DNA from: Pseudomonadota bacterium
Lineage (GTDB): Bacteria; Pseudomonadota; Gammaproteobacteria; Burkholderiales; Rhodocyclaceae
DNA length: 64,000 nt
Assembly: GCA_018262245.1 (NCBI GenBank)
Contig: JAGTRV010000006.1
Coordinates: 1-64,000 of the forward strand
Reading direction: 5' to 3'
Shown here: in pieces, positions 47,305 through 56,648 of the stretch
Position numbering within the stretch: the stretch's first letter is position 1
How the letters are laid out: every line of letters begins with the position of its first letter
Made by a program: the position numbers and the translations under genes
The notes under the pieces: model-generated
Database searches by the model: none
Seen by the model: only the letters and a program-made list of their open reading frames with translations
Told to the model about the DNA's origin: nothing

Positions 47305-49458
47305 TCAGCGAACAACCTTGATCGGAATGTAGTAGCCGTCGTCGCCGATCGGCGTCAGTGCTATCCCTGCCTTGGTCCGCCGGCGGCGCTCCTGGGAAAG
47401 TGGCGGACAGGTGTGATCGTCGTAGTAGAGGATCTGGCATTCCAGACAAAGCAGGCATTCGCGCTGGTCGATGCGGCCATCATCGGCGATGGCCAGCGAA
47501 CCGCAACCTTTCTGGCAGGCGTGGCAGGTCGTGCATTCGTCCTTGCGCTTCAGCTTGATGAAACGGAAGGTGGTCGGAATCGCCAGGCCGGCGCCGAGCG
47601 GGCACAGGTATTTGCAGAACGGCCGCTCGACGAACAGGCCGGCGACAAAGAGCAATGCCCAGTAAGTCACGAAAGGCCAGGCCCGGTGCCAGACGCCGCC
47701 GACCAGGAAGGTCGACTTGAAGGGCTCGATCTCGGCCATCTTCTCGGCGGTGCCGATGTCGTAGAAGGACACCGCAATCAGCACCACGAAAATGCCGTAC
47801 TTCAGCCAGCGCAGACGGTTGTGCCAGACCATCGGCAGGTGGAACTGGAAGCGCTTCAGTCCTAGTGCGCCGGCGATCTTGAACGACAGTTCGGACAGCG
47901 AGCCGTAGGGGCACAGCCAGCCGCAGAACAGGCCGCGGCCCCAGATGAACAGAACGGCTGCGATGAACCACCAGAAGATGAAGATCAGCGGGTCGGACAG
48001 GAACAACTCCCAGCGCCATTGATAGACCAGCGAATGCAGCCAGGTCATGACGTGGGTGATGCTCGGCTGGGCCAGACCGTAGAAGCCGACGAAGCCGATG
48101 CTGGCGGTCCACGTCAGATACTTGGGAATGCTGACCCAGCGCTTGTCCTTGCGCGTCGCCCGGCGGACCAGCTTGTCGCGCATGGCGTAGAGGCCGGCGG
48201 TGGCGGCCAGTAGCAGTACAAAAAGCGCGATTTCCAGCTTCTTGCCCCGCCATACCTGCACCCAGGTCGGGTCGGGACGCATCACGGTCGGTCGGCCGCC
48301 TTCCAGATAGCGCTCGGGCAGCCAGTATTCGCGCTCGAAATTGGCGAAGGTCTTGCTGCCGCTTTCCTTATCCACCTTGTTGGCCAGGAAAACCAGGCTC
48401 CACGGATAGGCGGCGCTGAAGCCGCCACCGCGCAGGATGAAAATCCCCGATTCCTTGTAGGCCGGGGCACCGGCGGCGGCAACGCTGTAAAGATTCTGGT
48501 AGTCGGTGTCGCGAAAAGTGTGGCTGTCCAGCTCCTGGGCAACCTGGATGCGGTCATAGATGCCGCCACGCACGAAGCCAGACCCTTTGAAGGAAGCCGT
48601 ACCATTGGCAACGATGAAAATCGCGTGTTCGTCCGGCTTCAAATCCGCCATCAGGCGCTTCCAAGCCGCTTCACCAAGGATGCTGCGGCCGACCATCGGC
48701 GCATTCAGATAGCCAAAATAAAGATCGATATACGGTTGGCCGCGGGAATCGATTCCCAACTCGTCCGGCTGGACGGTCAAGTGCTGGACGCTGCCTTCGT
48801 CGAGCAAGGTTTTCCAGTCGGCAAGACCGGACTGTGCAGTAAAGCGGGCCGCGGGTCGCGGGACCGCCTTGACGATGCCGACTTGTTTGGCGATCGCATA
48901 GGCGCTGCGCATCACCACCTGGTTTTCGGCAATCACCGTCACGGTGGCGCCGCTGATCGCATTGAGGCCAATCCGGTCGTCCCCGGCCGACGATTTGCCG
49001 ATTTCCACCTTGGCGCCAGCGAACTTGCCCACGTACTGGGCGATGAATTTGGTCAGCTCCCCCTCAGGGATGCCGACCAGCAGGATCGGCTCACTGTGCT
49101 TGAGGATGCGCACGCCACTGATGATCCCCTGCGGATACATGCCGATCAGCGTCACCACCGGCTTGCCGGAATAGGCCGGAATATCGACGATGTCGGTGGA
49201 CAGGAAGACATAGCCAAGCAACTGGCGACCCGGACCGCTGCCGCGATAGGCCTCGACATAGCTCGGCCGGCCTTTGCGCAACGAGAAGGTTTCGGCACCG
49301 GGCATCACCTCCCGGCACGGCGCGTAGGCACAAAGATCGGGATCGGTGTTCAACTGCGCCGGCAGCGGGGCATCGTAGGAACCGGCATGACCGGAGAGCG
49401 ACCAGCACAGGGTCAACAACAGGGGCAGGAGACCTGCCAGAAAACGAGGCAACTTCAT
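47305..49458 (-). CDS. nosR: Membrane FMN/Fe-S regulator of N2O reduction
   Basis: 717 aa: FMN-binding domain, TM helices, polyferredoxin motifs CGWLCPYG, CKYLCPLGAG, CTTCHACQKGC. Confidence 0.95.
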   Translation of the reverse strand: MKLPRFLAGLLPLLLTLCWSLSGHAGSYDAPLPAQLNTDPDLCAYAPCREVMPGAETFSLRKGRPSYVEAYRGSGPGRQLLGYVFLSTDIVDIPAYSGKPVVTLIGMYPQGIISGVRILKHSEPILLVGIPEGELTKFIAQYVGKFAGAKVEIGKSSAGDDRIGLNAISGATVTVIAENQVVMRSAYAIAKQVGIVKAVPRPAARFTAQSGLADWKTLLDEGSVQHLTVQPDELGIDSRGQPYIDLYFGYLNAPMVGRSILGEAAWKRLMADLKPDEHAIFIVANGTASFKGSGFVRGGIYDRIQVAQELDSHTFRDTDYQNLYSVAAAGAPAYKESGIFILRGGGFSAAYPWSLVFLANKVDKESGSKTFANFEREYWLPERYLEGGRPTVMRPDPTWVQVWRGKKLEIALFVLLLAATAGLYAMRDKLVRRATRKDKRWVSIPKYLTWTASIGFVGFYGLAQPSITHVMTWLHSLVYQWRWELFLSDPLIFIFWWFIAAVLFIWGRGLFCGWLCPYGSLSELSFKIAGALGLKRFQFHLPMVWHNRLRWLKYGIFVVLIAVSFYDIGTAEKMAEIEPFKSTFLVGGVWHRAWPFVTYWALLFVAGLFVERPFCKYLCPLGAGLAIPTTFRFIKLKRKDECTTCHACQKGCGSLAIADDGRIDQRECLLCLECQILYYDDHTCPPLSQERRRRTKAGIALTPIGDDGYYIPIKVVR

Positions 49459-49533
49459 GATTCAGCCATAGGTGAGGGGAGCAACGGGTGGGAGGGAGTC
49501 CCGCCGCCCCCCTCGGGGAGGAACTTTGGCCGA

Positions 49534-51456
49534 TCAGGCCTCGACAATCATGCGACCGCGCATTTCCAGATGGAGGGCATGGCAGAAGTGGGTGCAGTAG
49601 TACCAGAACACCCCGGGCCGTTCGACCTTGAAGGTCACCGACTTGGTTTCCTGCGGGCCGACGATCATGCAGATATCGTGGCCTTCGATGGCGAAGCCGT
49701 GGTGCAGGTCTTCCACCTTGTCGTGGTTGGTCAGGATGACAGTGACTTCGTCCCCTTTGCTGACAACGAACTCGCTGGGCGTGAAGGTCGGCGCCACCGA
49801 CATGATGCGCACCGTGACCTTGTTGCCGTTGCGCTTGATGCCGGTATCGTCAAAGCCCTTGACGTGAATCGGTGAGTCTTCCAGGGTGTAGATCTGCTTG
49901 GTCTTGATGATGTCGCGGCGAATGATGATCGCGTCGTGTGGTTCCGGATGGGCGGTGTGGTCCGCCAGCAGCACCATCTTGTCGCCGCTGATGTCGATCA
50001 GTTGTTCGGTCTCGACGTGCACCGGACCGACCGGCAGGAAACGGTCTTTCGAGAACTTGTTGCCGGACATGAAATAGACGCCATCGGCTTCCTTGGTCTC
50101 GCCCATCGAGGCATAGCTGTGGCCCGGCTGGTAATGAACGTCGATCCGGTCAAGCACGACCTTGACCTGTTTGTCGCCCTTGTACTGGGCAATGGCCGCG
50201 GCGACATTCCATTTCACGACCTGGCTGTCGAGGAATAGCGAGGTATAGGCATTGCCCTTGTTGTCGAAGCCGGTATGCAAGGGGCCAAGGCCGATTTCCG
50301 GTTCGCCGACGACGCAGTCCTGAGTGTCCTTGATTTCGCCGTCGAACCACTTCAGGACCAGCGCATGCTCGATCACGGTGGCGGTCGGCGACAGCTTGCC
50401 GGCGCAGACGTAGTACTTGCCGTCCGGCGAAATATTGACGCCGTGCGGGTTCTTGGGCACAGGAACGTAACAGGTCAGGGCCGTCTTCGGATCCTTGTTG
50501 GCATCGCGGGTGCCATCGATGACCGGCACCTTGGATGTCCCGATCGTAAAACTCTTGCCGGCCTTGACGGCCGCTTCGATGCGCTCAACGTTGAAGAAGA
50601 TGCAGGCATCCTTCTCGGCCGACATCATGTCGGCAAAGACCAGACCGTTTTCGGTGTTGTAGCAGTTCAGGGCCGCCAGCTTGCCGTCGTAGGAGGTGGC
50701 GCAGAGGTCCATGTTGCCGTCAATCTTGACCTGCCAGCGAATTTCCATGCTTTCGGAGTCGACGCAGGTCAGCAGGCAGCCATAGCCGGCCGGGTTCTGC
50801 CAGTCCTTGGGCGTATTGGGCAGCGGCACGTGGAATTCGGCGCCACAGAATACCCGCGTGGTGTGGTTGATACTGGCATCGACCGGATCGCGTTTGTCCG
50901 GGAAAATGCCGTGGAAACCCTGAACATTGGGAATTTCGGTGATCTTGTCGGTTTCCAGATAGTCGCCGCGGATACGAGCCAGGCGATTATTGATCTTGTC
51001 GTTGATCCAGAAATACTTGCCGTCGTAGGTACCGTCAGCGTATGAACCGTGCACGTGGTGGGTGTCGCCGGTGTGGTACTTGAGGCTGCCATCGGCCTTG
51101 GTGCCGAGAATCTTCTTCGATTCGTTGGTAATGCCCCAGCCCGACATCGGGTCCATATTGAACACCGGGATACGCTTCAGCGTCCGGCCGGACGGCACGC
51201 CCATGATACGGGCTTCGCCCGAGTGGCCGCCGCTGGAAACCAGATAATAATCATCGAGTTGCCCCGGCTTCACCTCGACCTTGCTGTGGGCGTCGGCGCT
51301 GACCGGCTTGGCTGCGGATGCGGGTTGGCCCTGCTCGGCCTTGTTGCAGCCGGCCAAGCCCAGGCCGACCCCGGCCATGCCCGCGATACCGGCGGTGTTG
51401 AGGAACTTGCGGCGGTTGTTGTCTAGCGGCGTTTTGCTCTTGCTGTCTTCTGACAT
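49534..51456 (-). CDS. nosZ: Nitrous-oxide reductase
   Basis: 640 aa with Tat-type signal (NNRRKFLNTAGIAGMAGVGLG, consistent with clade I) and CuA motif GVFWYYCTHFCHALHLEMRGRMIV. Confidence 0.97.
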   Translation of the reverse strand: MSEDSKSKTPLDNNRRKFLNTAGIAGMAGVGLGLAGCNKAEQGQPASAAKPVSADAHSKVEVKPGQLDDYYLVSSGGHSGEARIMGVPSGRTLKRIPVFNMDPMSGWGITNESKKILGTKADGSLKYHTGDTHHVHGSYADGTYDGKYFWINDKINNRLARIRGDYLETDKITEIPNVQGFHGIFPDKRDPVDASINHTTRVFCGAEFHVPLPNTPKDWQNPAGYGCLLTCVDSESMEIRWQVKIDGNMDLCATSYDGKLAALNCYNTENGLVFADMMSAEKDACIFFNVERIEAAVKAGKSFTIGTSKVPVIDGTRDANKDPKTALTCYVPVPKNPHGVNISPDGKYYVCAGKLSPTATVIEHALVLKWFDGEIKDTQDCVVGEPEIGLGPLHTGFDNKGNAYTSLFLDSQVVKWNVAAAIAQYKGDKQVKVVLDRIDVHYQPGHSYASMGETKEADGVYFMSGNKFSKDRFLPVGPVHVETEQLIDISGDKMVLLADHTAHPEPHDAIIIRRDIIKTKQIYTLEDSPIHVKGFDDTGIKRNGNKVTVRIMSVAPTFTPSEFVVSKGDEVTVILTNHDKVEDLHHGFAIEGHDICMIVGPQETKSVTFKVERPGVFWYYCTHFCHALHLEMRGRMIVEA

Positions 51457-51592
51457 TCGGTGCTCCGTGGTGGATTCATCAGTGTTTCGATGATCTACGC
51501 CGGGCCGATTGTTGTATGTCGGATAAGTCCCACAAGGCGCTGCTGATTTCTTGATTCAGCGCGTTTCTTGAAGTTAGATCAAAAAGTTCGAC

Positions 51593-52234
51593 TCAGAGCG
51601 TGGTCAGACCGTGCAGCAGCGCGAACCTGACCAAACCCGGCAGATCGCCGATGCCGAGTTTCTGCATCATGCGGCTGCGATAGGTGTCCACCGTTTTCGG
51701 CGAGATATTGAGCTGGTGGGCGATGTCGATACCCGAACGGCCTTCGACCAGCAATTGCAGGATTTCCCGCTCGCGCTGGCTGAGGGACTCCAGCGGGCTT
51801 TCCACGGCGCGTTTCCGTACATAGTCGTCAACCACCGATTCGGTGATCATCTGGCTCAAGTAGCGCCGCCCGCTATGCACCATGCGTACGGCATCGACCA
51901 CTTCATTGCCGGCCGATTCCTTGCGCAGATAACCCTGGGCCCCCGCCTGGAGTGCCCGGAAAACGTGTTCGACGGTAGAGTGCATCGACAGCATGACAAT
52001 CTTTGCTGTCTCCTGCTTCTCCATGATCTGGGCAGTGGCCTCGATGCCGTTCAGAAGCGGCATGGCAAGGTCCATCAGCACGACGTCCGGTTTCAAGCGA
52101 ATAGCGGCCTCGACTGCCTCGCGGCCATCAGCCACTTCACCGATGACGCGAATGTCCGACTGGTTTTCAAGCAGCAGGCGTAAACCGTCGCGAACCACGG
52201 CGTGGTCGTCGGCGATCAGAACGGTAATGGTCAT
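51593..52234 (-). CDS. NarL/FixJ-family response regulator
   Basis: Start trimmed to MTITVLIADDHAVVRDGLRLLLE. LuxR-type HTH LSQREREILQLLVEGRSGIDIAHQLNISPKTVDTYRSRMMQKL. Confidence 0.93.
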   Translation of the reverse strand: MTITVLIADDHAVVRDGLRLLLENQSDIRVIGEVADGREAVEAAIRLKPDVVLMDLAMPLLNGIEATAQIMEKQETAKIVMLSMHSTVEHVFRALQAGAQGYLRKESAGNEVVDAVRMVHSGRRYLSQMITESVVDDYVRKRAVESPLESLSQREREILQLLVEGRSGIDIAHQLNISPKTVDTYRSRMMQKLGIGDLPGLVRFALLHGLTTL

Positions 52235-53430
52235 GCGGCCTCCGGATGGCTGGTTGGAATCGTTACGACAACGCTGCTGCCACGGTCGTCGCCGGGGGTG
52301 ATGCGCATCACACCGCCAATCGTGCGTGCCCGTTCGGCCATGATGGCCAGCCCCCAACCGCTGCCTGCCGCTGGCTGGAGCAGCCGCGCCGGTGCGATGC
52401 CGATACCGTTGTCGCAGACCTTCAGCTCGATGCCTGTCGATGCCCGGGTCAGGGAAACGGAGACTTCGGTGGCGTGGGCATGTTTGGCAACGTTGATCAA
52501 CGCTTCCTGAGCAATGCGAAATAGCGTGGTCTCGACTTTGCCCGGCAAGCGGGAAAGATTGTCGCTGGCGGCATACCGAAAAGAAATGCCGGTACGCCCG
52601 GAAAACTCCTCACCATGCCAGCGCAGCGCGGTATTCAGTCCATACTGTTCCAGCAGCGCAGGATGCAATTCCTCCATGACGCCGCGCACAGTCTCTGTCG
52701 TTTGCGCCACCAAGACCAGGGCATCTCTGATTCGGCCCTGGGCAGCAGGCAGCACCGCCGATGGCAATTGATCGGAAAGCAAGGATAGGTGGAGATTCAG
52801 GCTCATGTTCAATGCTGAAAGATTCTGCCCGATACGGTCATGTAACTCGGTGGCCAAGGCTTTGCGCTCGGCATCCTGGACGGTCACCAGCTGCTTGCTC
52901 AGTGCCTCGAGGCGCTGAGTGTAGTCAATGATTGTTGCTTCCGCTTCCTTCCGCTCGGCAACTTCGATTTGCAGTTTCTCGTTGGCTGCCCGCAGGGCGA
53001 TGGTGCGCTCCTCAACCTGTCTTTCAAGCTCCCTGCTATTTTCGAGCCGACCTGCTTCGAGGGTTCGGCGTACCCATTCCAAACCAAGGGCAACCCATAT
53101 CAGCAGCGAAATGGCCAGACGATTGGCCTGTCCATACCAGGCAACCCCTTCGCTCGGATGCAGCAGCACTTTGACGCCCGCCAGCACTGGCCCGAGTATG
53201 GCAATCGACACCAGCACCTGGTTTTTTGCGCCGACGCCAATCGCGAACAAAGCCACCAGCAGGTAAAGAAATGGCACCGCCAGGCCCAGGGGGGTATGCA
53301 AGTCGAGGGCGAAGATCAAGGCCATTGAGATGGCGATCACCAGGTTGATCAGCGCGTGGGTCCAGTGGCGTGGCATCGGCGTTAAACGAAACAAACCAGC
53401 ATTGTTTTGGGGTTCCCTGTCACTGTTCAT
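52231..53430 (-). CDS. NarX/DegS-type sensor histidine kinase (HisKA_3)
   Basis: ALATELHDRIGQNLSALNMSL H-box, GSGWGLAIMAERARTIGG. Overlaps the response regulator by 4 bp. The ORF-track start at 53550 is a TTG, so I prefer ATG at 53430. Confidence 0.88.
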   Translation of the reverse strand: MNSDREPQNNAGLFRLTPMPRHWTHALINLVIAISMALIFALDLHTPLGLAVPFLYLLVALFAIGVGAKNQVLVSIAILGPVLAGVKVLLHPSEGVAWYGQANRLAISLLIWVALGLEWVRRTLEAGRLENSRELERQVEERTIALRAANEKLQIEVAERKEAEATIIDYTQRLEALSKQLVTVQDAERKALATELHDRIGQNLSALNMSLNLHLSLLSDQLPSAVLPAAQGRIRDALVLVAQTTETVRGVMEELHPALLEQYGLNTALRWHGEEFSGRTGISFRYAASDNLSRLPGKVETTLFRIAQEALINVAKHAHATEVSVSLTRASTGIELKVCDNGIGIAPARLLQPAAGSGWGLAIMAERARTIGGVMRITPGDDRGSSVVVTIPTSHPEAA

Positions 53431-53533
53431 TGGCACGTGGTTGCTCGCCAGCTTGTCATGCAGCACCTGAAGGAGCGGCACGTCGGTTGGCTTTGGGCAA
53501 ACCAAAGGGGACTGCAAACGACCATGACAATAG

Positions 53534-53550
53534 TTGAGTATTTTGATCAA
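53534..53550. promoter_or_regulatory. TTGAGTA-type operator-like site B
   Basis: TTGAGTATTTTGATCAA, preceded by TAG; intergenic. Confidence 0.5.
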
Positions 53551-53594
53551 GTATATTCAGTATAGCAGCAAGCGTCGACGTGATCATCGGCGCT

Positions 53595-53616
53595 GATTTG
53601 TGATGGAGATCAAATC
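53595..53616. promoter_or_regulatory. CRP/FNR-family-like palindrome
   Basis: GATTTGTGATGGAGATCAAATC resembles the CRP core TGTGAT-N3-GATCANA, about 80 bp upstream of the DUF3079-like gene. Confidence 0.4.
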
Positions 53617-53629
53617 CGCGCCGTAGAAG

Positions 53630-53646
53630 CTGAGTAATATAGTCAA
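53630..53646. promoter_or_regulatory. TTGASTA-type operator-like site C
   Basis: CTGAGTAATATAGTCAA (reverse TAGTTGACTATATTACTCAG); intergenic, about 50 bp upstream of 53694. Confidence 0.5.
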
Positions 53647-53693
53647 CTAATATCCGGCTGAAACCTGGCTGGAATCATGGCGAGGTCGCGAAA

Positions 53694-53936
53694 ATGAGCA
53701 GCAAGCCGGGATTTTTCAAATCAGCCGAAATGGCCAAAAAGTTTCCCCTGAATCCGAAACATCCGGAGCGAACCTGTTGGGGCTGCGATAAATACTGCTC
53801 AGTGAATTCCCTGCAATGCGGCAATGGCTCTGGCCGTACCCAGCATCCCGCCGAAATGCTCGGCGAGGACTGGTACCAGTGGGGCGACTGGGGCATCGTT
53901 GCCGACGATTCGCCGGCCGATGAAAAGGCGGATTGA
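53694..53936 (+). CDS. DUF3079-like small Cys-containing protein
   Basis: 80 aa, KKFPLNPKHPERTCWGCDKYCSVNSLQCGNGSGRTQHPAEMLGEDWYQWG. Confidence 0.75.
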   Translation: MSSKPGFFKSAEMAKKFPLNPKHPERTCWGCDKYCSVNSLQCGNGSGRTQHPAEMLGEDWYQWGDWGIVADDSPADEKAD

Positions 53937-53939
53937 GCG

Positions 53940-54131
53940 ATGGCCGGTTCCTGGGGTTGCCCGCATGAATTGAACGGCGTGTGCCAGAAGGTGAACAAGC
54001 TTCCGTGCGACCCGGGAATGAAAGGCTGCGTGCTGCATGGCAGATATGTGTTCGCGAATGCCGAGAAAAATGAGCGCCTGCGCGAAAAACAGGCACGGCA
54101 ATCAAAAATCGATGGAGCGGATCATGAATGA
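53940..54131 (+). CDS. Small four-Cys hypothetical protein, 63 aa
   Basis: Starts 3 bp after the upstream stop: MAGSWGCPHELNGVCQKVNKLPCDPGMKGCVLHGRYVF. Overlaps the following gene. Confidence 0.65.
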   Translation: MAGSWGCPHELNGVCQKVNKLPCDPGMKGCVLHGRYVFANAEKNERLREKQARQSKIDGADHE

Positions 54132-54555
54132 AGACTCGCGACAAGTTTCCCCGCTGGCCGAGCTGATACTCGAACAAACCGCCGACGCGCTCATTTATTC
54201 CAATCGTCAGGGCGTCATCGAGCGATGGAACAAGGCAGCCACGATCCTGTTTGGCTACCAAGGTGACGAGGCCAACGGACAGAGCCTCGACTTGATTATC
54301 CCGGAGGAGCTGCGGGCCGCCCACTGGCGTGGCTTCGAAGCGGCAGTCATGCGAGGCACCACGCGCCTGCACGGCCGGCCGACGCTGACCCGGGCCAAGC
54401 ACCAATCTGGCGCCCGGCTATACGTCGAGATGAGCTTTTCGCTGGTCACCGACGAACTCGGCAAGGTCCTCGGTTCGGTCGCCATGGCCAGGGACGCGAC
54501 GGAGAGAGTGCAGCGCGAGAAGGCCACGGCGAAAGCCGGCGAGCCGACTGGCTAG
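54124..54555 (+). CDS. Single PAS-domain protein without obvious output domain
   Basis: Start trimmed to MNEDSRQVSPLAELILEQTADALIYSNRQGVIERWNKAATILFGYQGDEANGQSLDLIIPEELRAAHW. Confidence 0.82.
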   Translation: MNEDSRQVSPLAELILEQTADALIYSNRQGVIERWNKAATILFGYQGDEANGQSLDLIIPEELRAAHWRGFEAAVMRGTTRLHGRPTLTRAKHQSGARLYVEMSFSLVTDELGKVLGSVAMARDATERVQREKATAKAGEPTG

Positions 54556-54639
54556 GCCGTTACCCCGTGATCGGCGGCACGAACTTCCTCCAATAGCCAG
54601 CCAAGACATACCTTTTCCGTATCACCAAGCAATTCCAAC

Positions 54640-54654
54640 GGTATTGGACGGTAT
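54640..54654. promoter_or_regulatory. GGTATTGGACGGTAT motif upstream of second meta-cleavage cluster
   Basis: 15 bp identical, in the same orientation relative to transcription, to 20086-20100 (reverse strand) upstream of the YCF48/RND operon. Confidence 0.4.
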
Positions 54655-54738
54655 CACACGCATCACGTTTAATTGATCTGAACATCCCCGGGAGCCGTCC
54701 GACGCTTTCCCGGGACGATCAATTTCAGGTGAGTGGCG

Positions 54739-55539
54739 ATGCAAATACCCAACAACCAGTTCAAGAGCGCTCTGCGCGCCGGCCGCGACCAGATCGGGCT
54801 GTGGCTCGGCCTGGGCGAGACTTTCAGCGCCGAAATCTGCGCCGGGGCAGGTTTTGACTGGCTGCTGATCGACGCCGAACACGGCCCCAACGACCTGCGC
54901 AGCATCCTGTCGCAATTGCAGGCGCTGGCGCCCTACCCGACCCAGCCGGTGGTCCGCCCGCCACAGGGCGATCATGTGCTGATCAAGCAACTGCTGGAAA
55001 CCGGCGTCCAGACCCTGCTTATTCCGATGGTCGAATCGGCCGAACAGGCTCGCGGGCTGGTCGAGGCCATGCGCTATCCGCCGGCCGGCATTCGCGGCGT
55101 CGGCAGCGCGCTGGCCCGAGCCTCGCGCTGGGGCCGCATCGACAACTATGCCCATCTGGCCAATGACCAGATGTGCCTGCTGGTGCAGGTCGAGACGCGG
55201 GCCGGCTACGAACAACTCGACAGCATCCTGGCGGTCGACGGGGTGGATGGGGTGTTTTTCGGCTCGGCCGACCTCGCCGCTTCCTACGGCTATCTCGGCC
55301 AGTCGACGCACCCGGAAATCGTCGCCGCCATCGAGGATGGCCTGCACCGCACACGAACAGCCGGCAAGGCCGGCGGCGTGCTGTGCAGCGACCGGGAGCT
55401 CAACACCCGCTACATGGGTGCCGGCGCCAACTTTGTCGCGGTCGGCATCGATGCGCTGCTGCTCACCGCAGCGACCACGGCGCTATGCCGGAGCTACAAG
55501 CCGGAGGCATTTCCAGCCGGCATCCCCGGTTCGTATTAG
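54739..55539 (+). CDS. HpcH/HpaI-family class II aldolase
   Basis: [71 protein letters not shown]. Confidence 0.92.
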   Translation: MQIPNNQFKSALRAGRDQIGLWLGLGETFSAEICAGAGFDWLLIDAEHGPNDLRSILSQLQALAPYPTQPVVRPPQGDHVLIKQLLETGVQTLLIPMVESAEQARGLVEAMRYPPAGIRGVGSALARASRWGRIDNYAHLANDQMCLLVQVETRAGYEQLDSILAVDGVDGVFFGSADLAASYGYLGQSTHPEIVAAIEDGLHRTRTAGKAGGVLCSDRELNTRYMGAGANFVAVGIDALLLTAATTALCRSYKPEAFPAGIPGSY

Positions 55540-55605
55540 GCAGACAGATTCAAAAACCAAAGCCATCGACGAATGGCCCATTTGATAACCAAAGGAGTGT
55601 AGACA

Positions 55606-56541
55606 ATGGCAATGACAGGCGTTTTACGTCCCGGACACGGGGCGATCCGGGTTCTTGATCTCGAGGAGGCAGTCCACCACTACCGCGACATTCTCGGCAT
55701 GGTGGAAACCGGGCGCGATGCGCAGGGGCGGGTTTATCTGAAATGCTGGGACGAGCGCGACCACAACAGCGTCGTGCTGCGCCAGGCGGACCGCGCCGGA
55801 CTCGATTTCTTCGGCTTCAAGGTGCGCGACAAGGCAACCCTGGACAAGATGGAAGCCGATCTACGCGCCTATGGCCTGAAGACCGAGCGCATCCCGGCCG
55901 GCGAAATGCTGGAAACCGGCGAGCGCGTCCGCTTCGAAATTCCGTCCGGCCACCTGATCGAACTCTATGCCGAGAAAAAAGCGGTCGGCAACGGTCTGCA
56001 GGTACAGAACCCGGCCCCGTGGACCAAGGCATCGGAAAACGGCATCGCGCCGGTTCGCCTCGACCACTGCCTGCTCTATGGACCGAACATCGCCGAAGTG
56101 CAGAAGATTTTCACCGACGTGCTCGGTTTCTACCTGGTCGAGCGCGTGCTCGCTCCGGATAACGAAGCCAACGCCGCGATCTGGCTCTCCTGCTCGCACA
56201 AGGTGCATGACATCGCCTTCGTCGAACACCCGGAGCCGGGCAAGCTGCATCACCTGTCCTTCCTGCTCGACACCTGGGAAGAAGTGCTGCGCGCCAGCGA
56301 CATCATGTCGATGAACAACGTGCCGATCGACATCGGCCCGACCCGCCACGGCATCACCCGCGGCTGCACCATCTACGCCTTTGACCCGTCCGGCAACCGT
56401 TTCGAGACCTTCATGGGCGGCTACCAGCCCTATCCCGATTATGAGCCGACGACCTGGACTTTCGACGGCCTGGGTGCCGGCGGCGGCCTGGACTACCCGC
56501 AACGCAAGCTGCACGAAACCTTCCTCACTGTCGTGACCTGA
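55606..56541 (+). CDS. Second catechol 2,3-dioxygenase paralog
   Basis: MAMTGVLRPGHGAIRVLDLEEAVHHYRDILGMVETGRDAQGRVYLKCWDERDHNSVVLRQAD. Same extradiol motifs as 27530..28456. Confidence 0.95.
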   Translation: MAMTGVLRPGHGAIRVLDLEEAVHHYRDILGMVETGRDAQGRVYLKCWDERDHNSVVLRQADRAGLDFFGFKVRDKATLDKMEADLRAYGLKTERIPAGEMLETGERVRFEIPSGHLIELYAEKKAVGNGLQVQNPAPWTKASENGIAPVRLDHCLLYGPNIAEVQKIFTDVLGFYLVERVLAPDNEANAAIWLSCSHKVHDIAFVEHPEPGKLHHLSFLLDTWEEVLRASDIMSMNNVPIDIGPTRHGITRGCTIYAFDPSGNRFETFMGGYQPYPDYEPTTWTFDGLGAGGGLDYPQRKLHETFLTVVT

Positions 56542-56648
56542 GTTTTCTCGGCGGCCGGCCAACGCCGGTCGCCCTTTGACTTTCCACCGCAACGCGCAGT
56601 CATCGACTGGCGAAGGATGCGCACGCCTTTCATTTTCCGGAACTCGCC

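Noticed and set aside
49490-49520. GC-rich CCCCTCGGGG stretch between nosZ and nosR as a terminator
   Set aside because: Short stem with ambiguous pairing and no U tract. Genes on either side are likely co-transcribed or separately controlled; the evidence is insufficient.
51570-51592. TTGAAGTTAGATCAA upstream of the response regulator as an FNR/DNR box
   Set aside because: The half-sites are separated by one base too many for TTGAT-N4-ATCAA and the left half mismatches. It lies downstream of the regulator gene's stop and is too weak to call.
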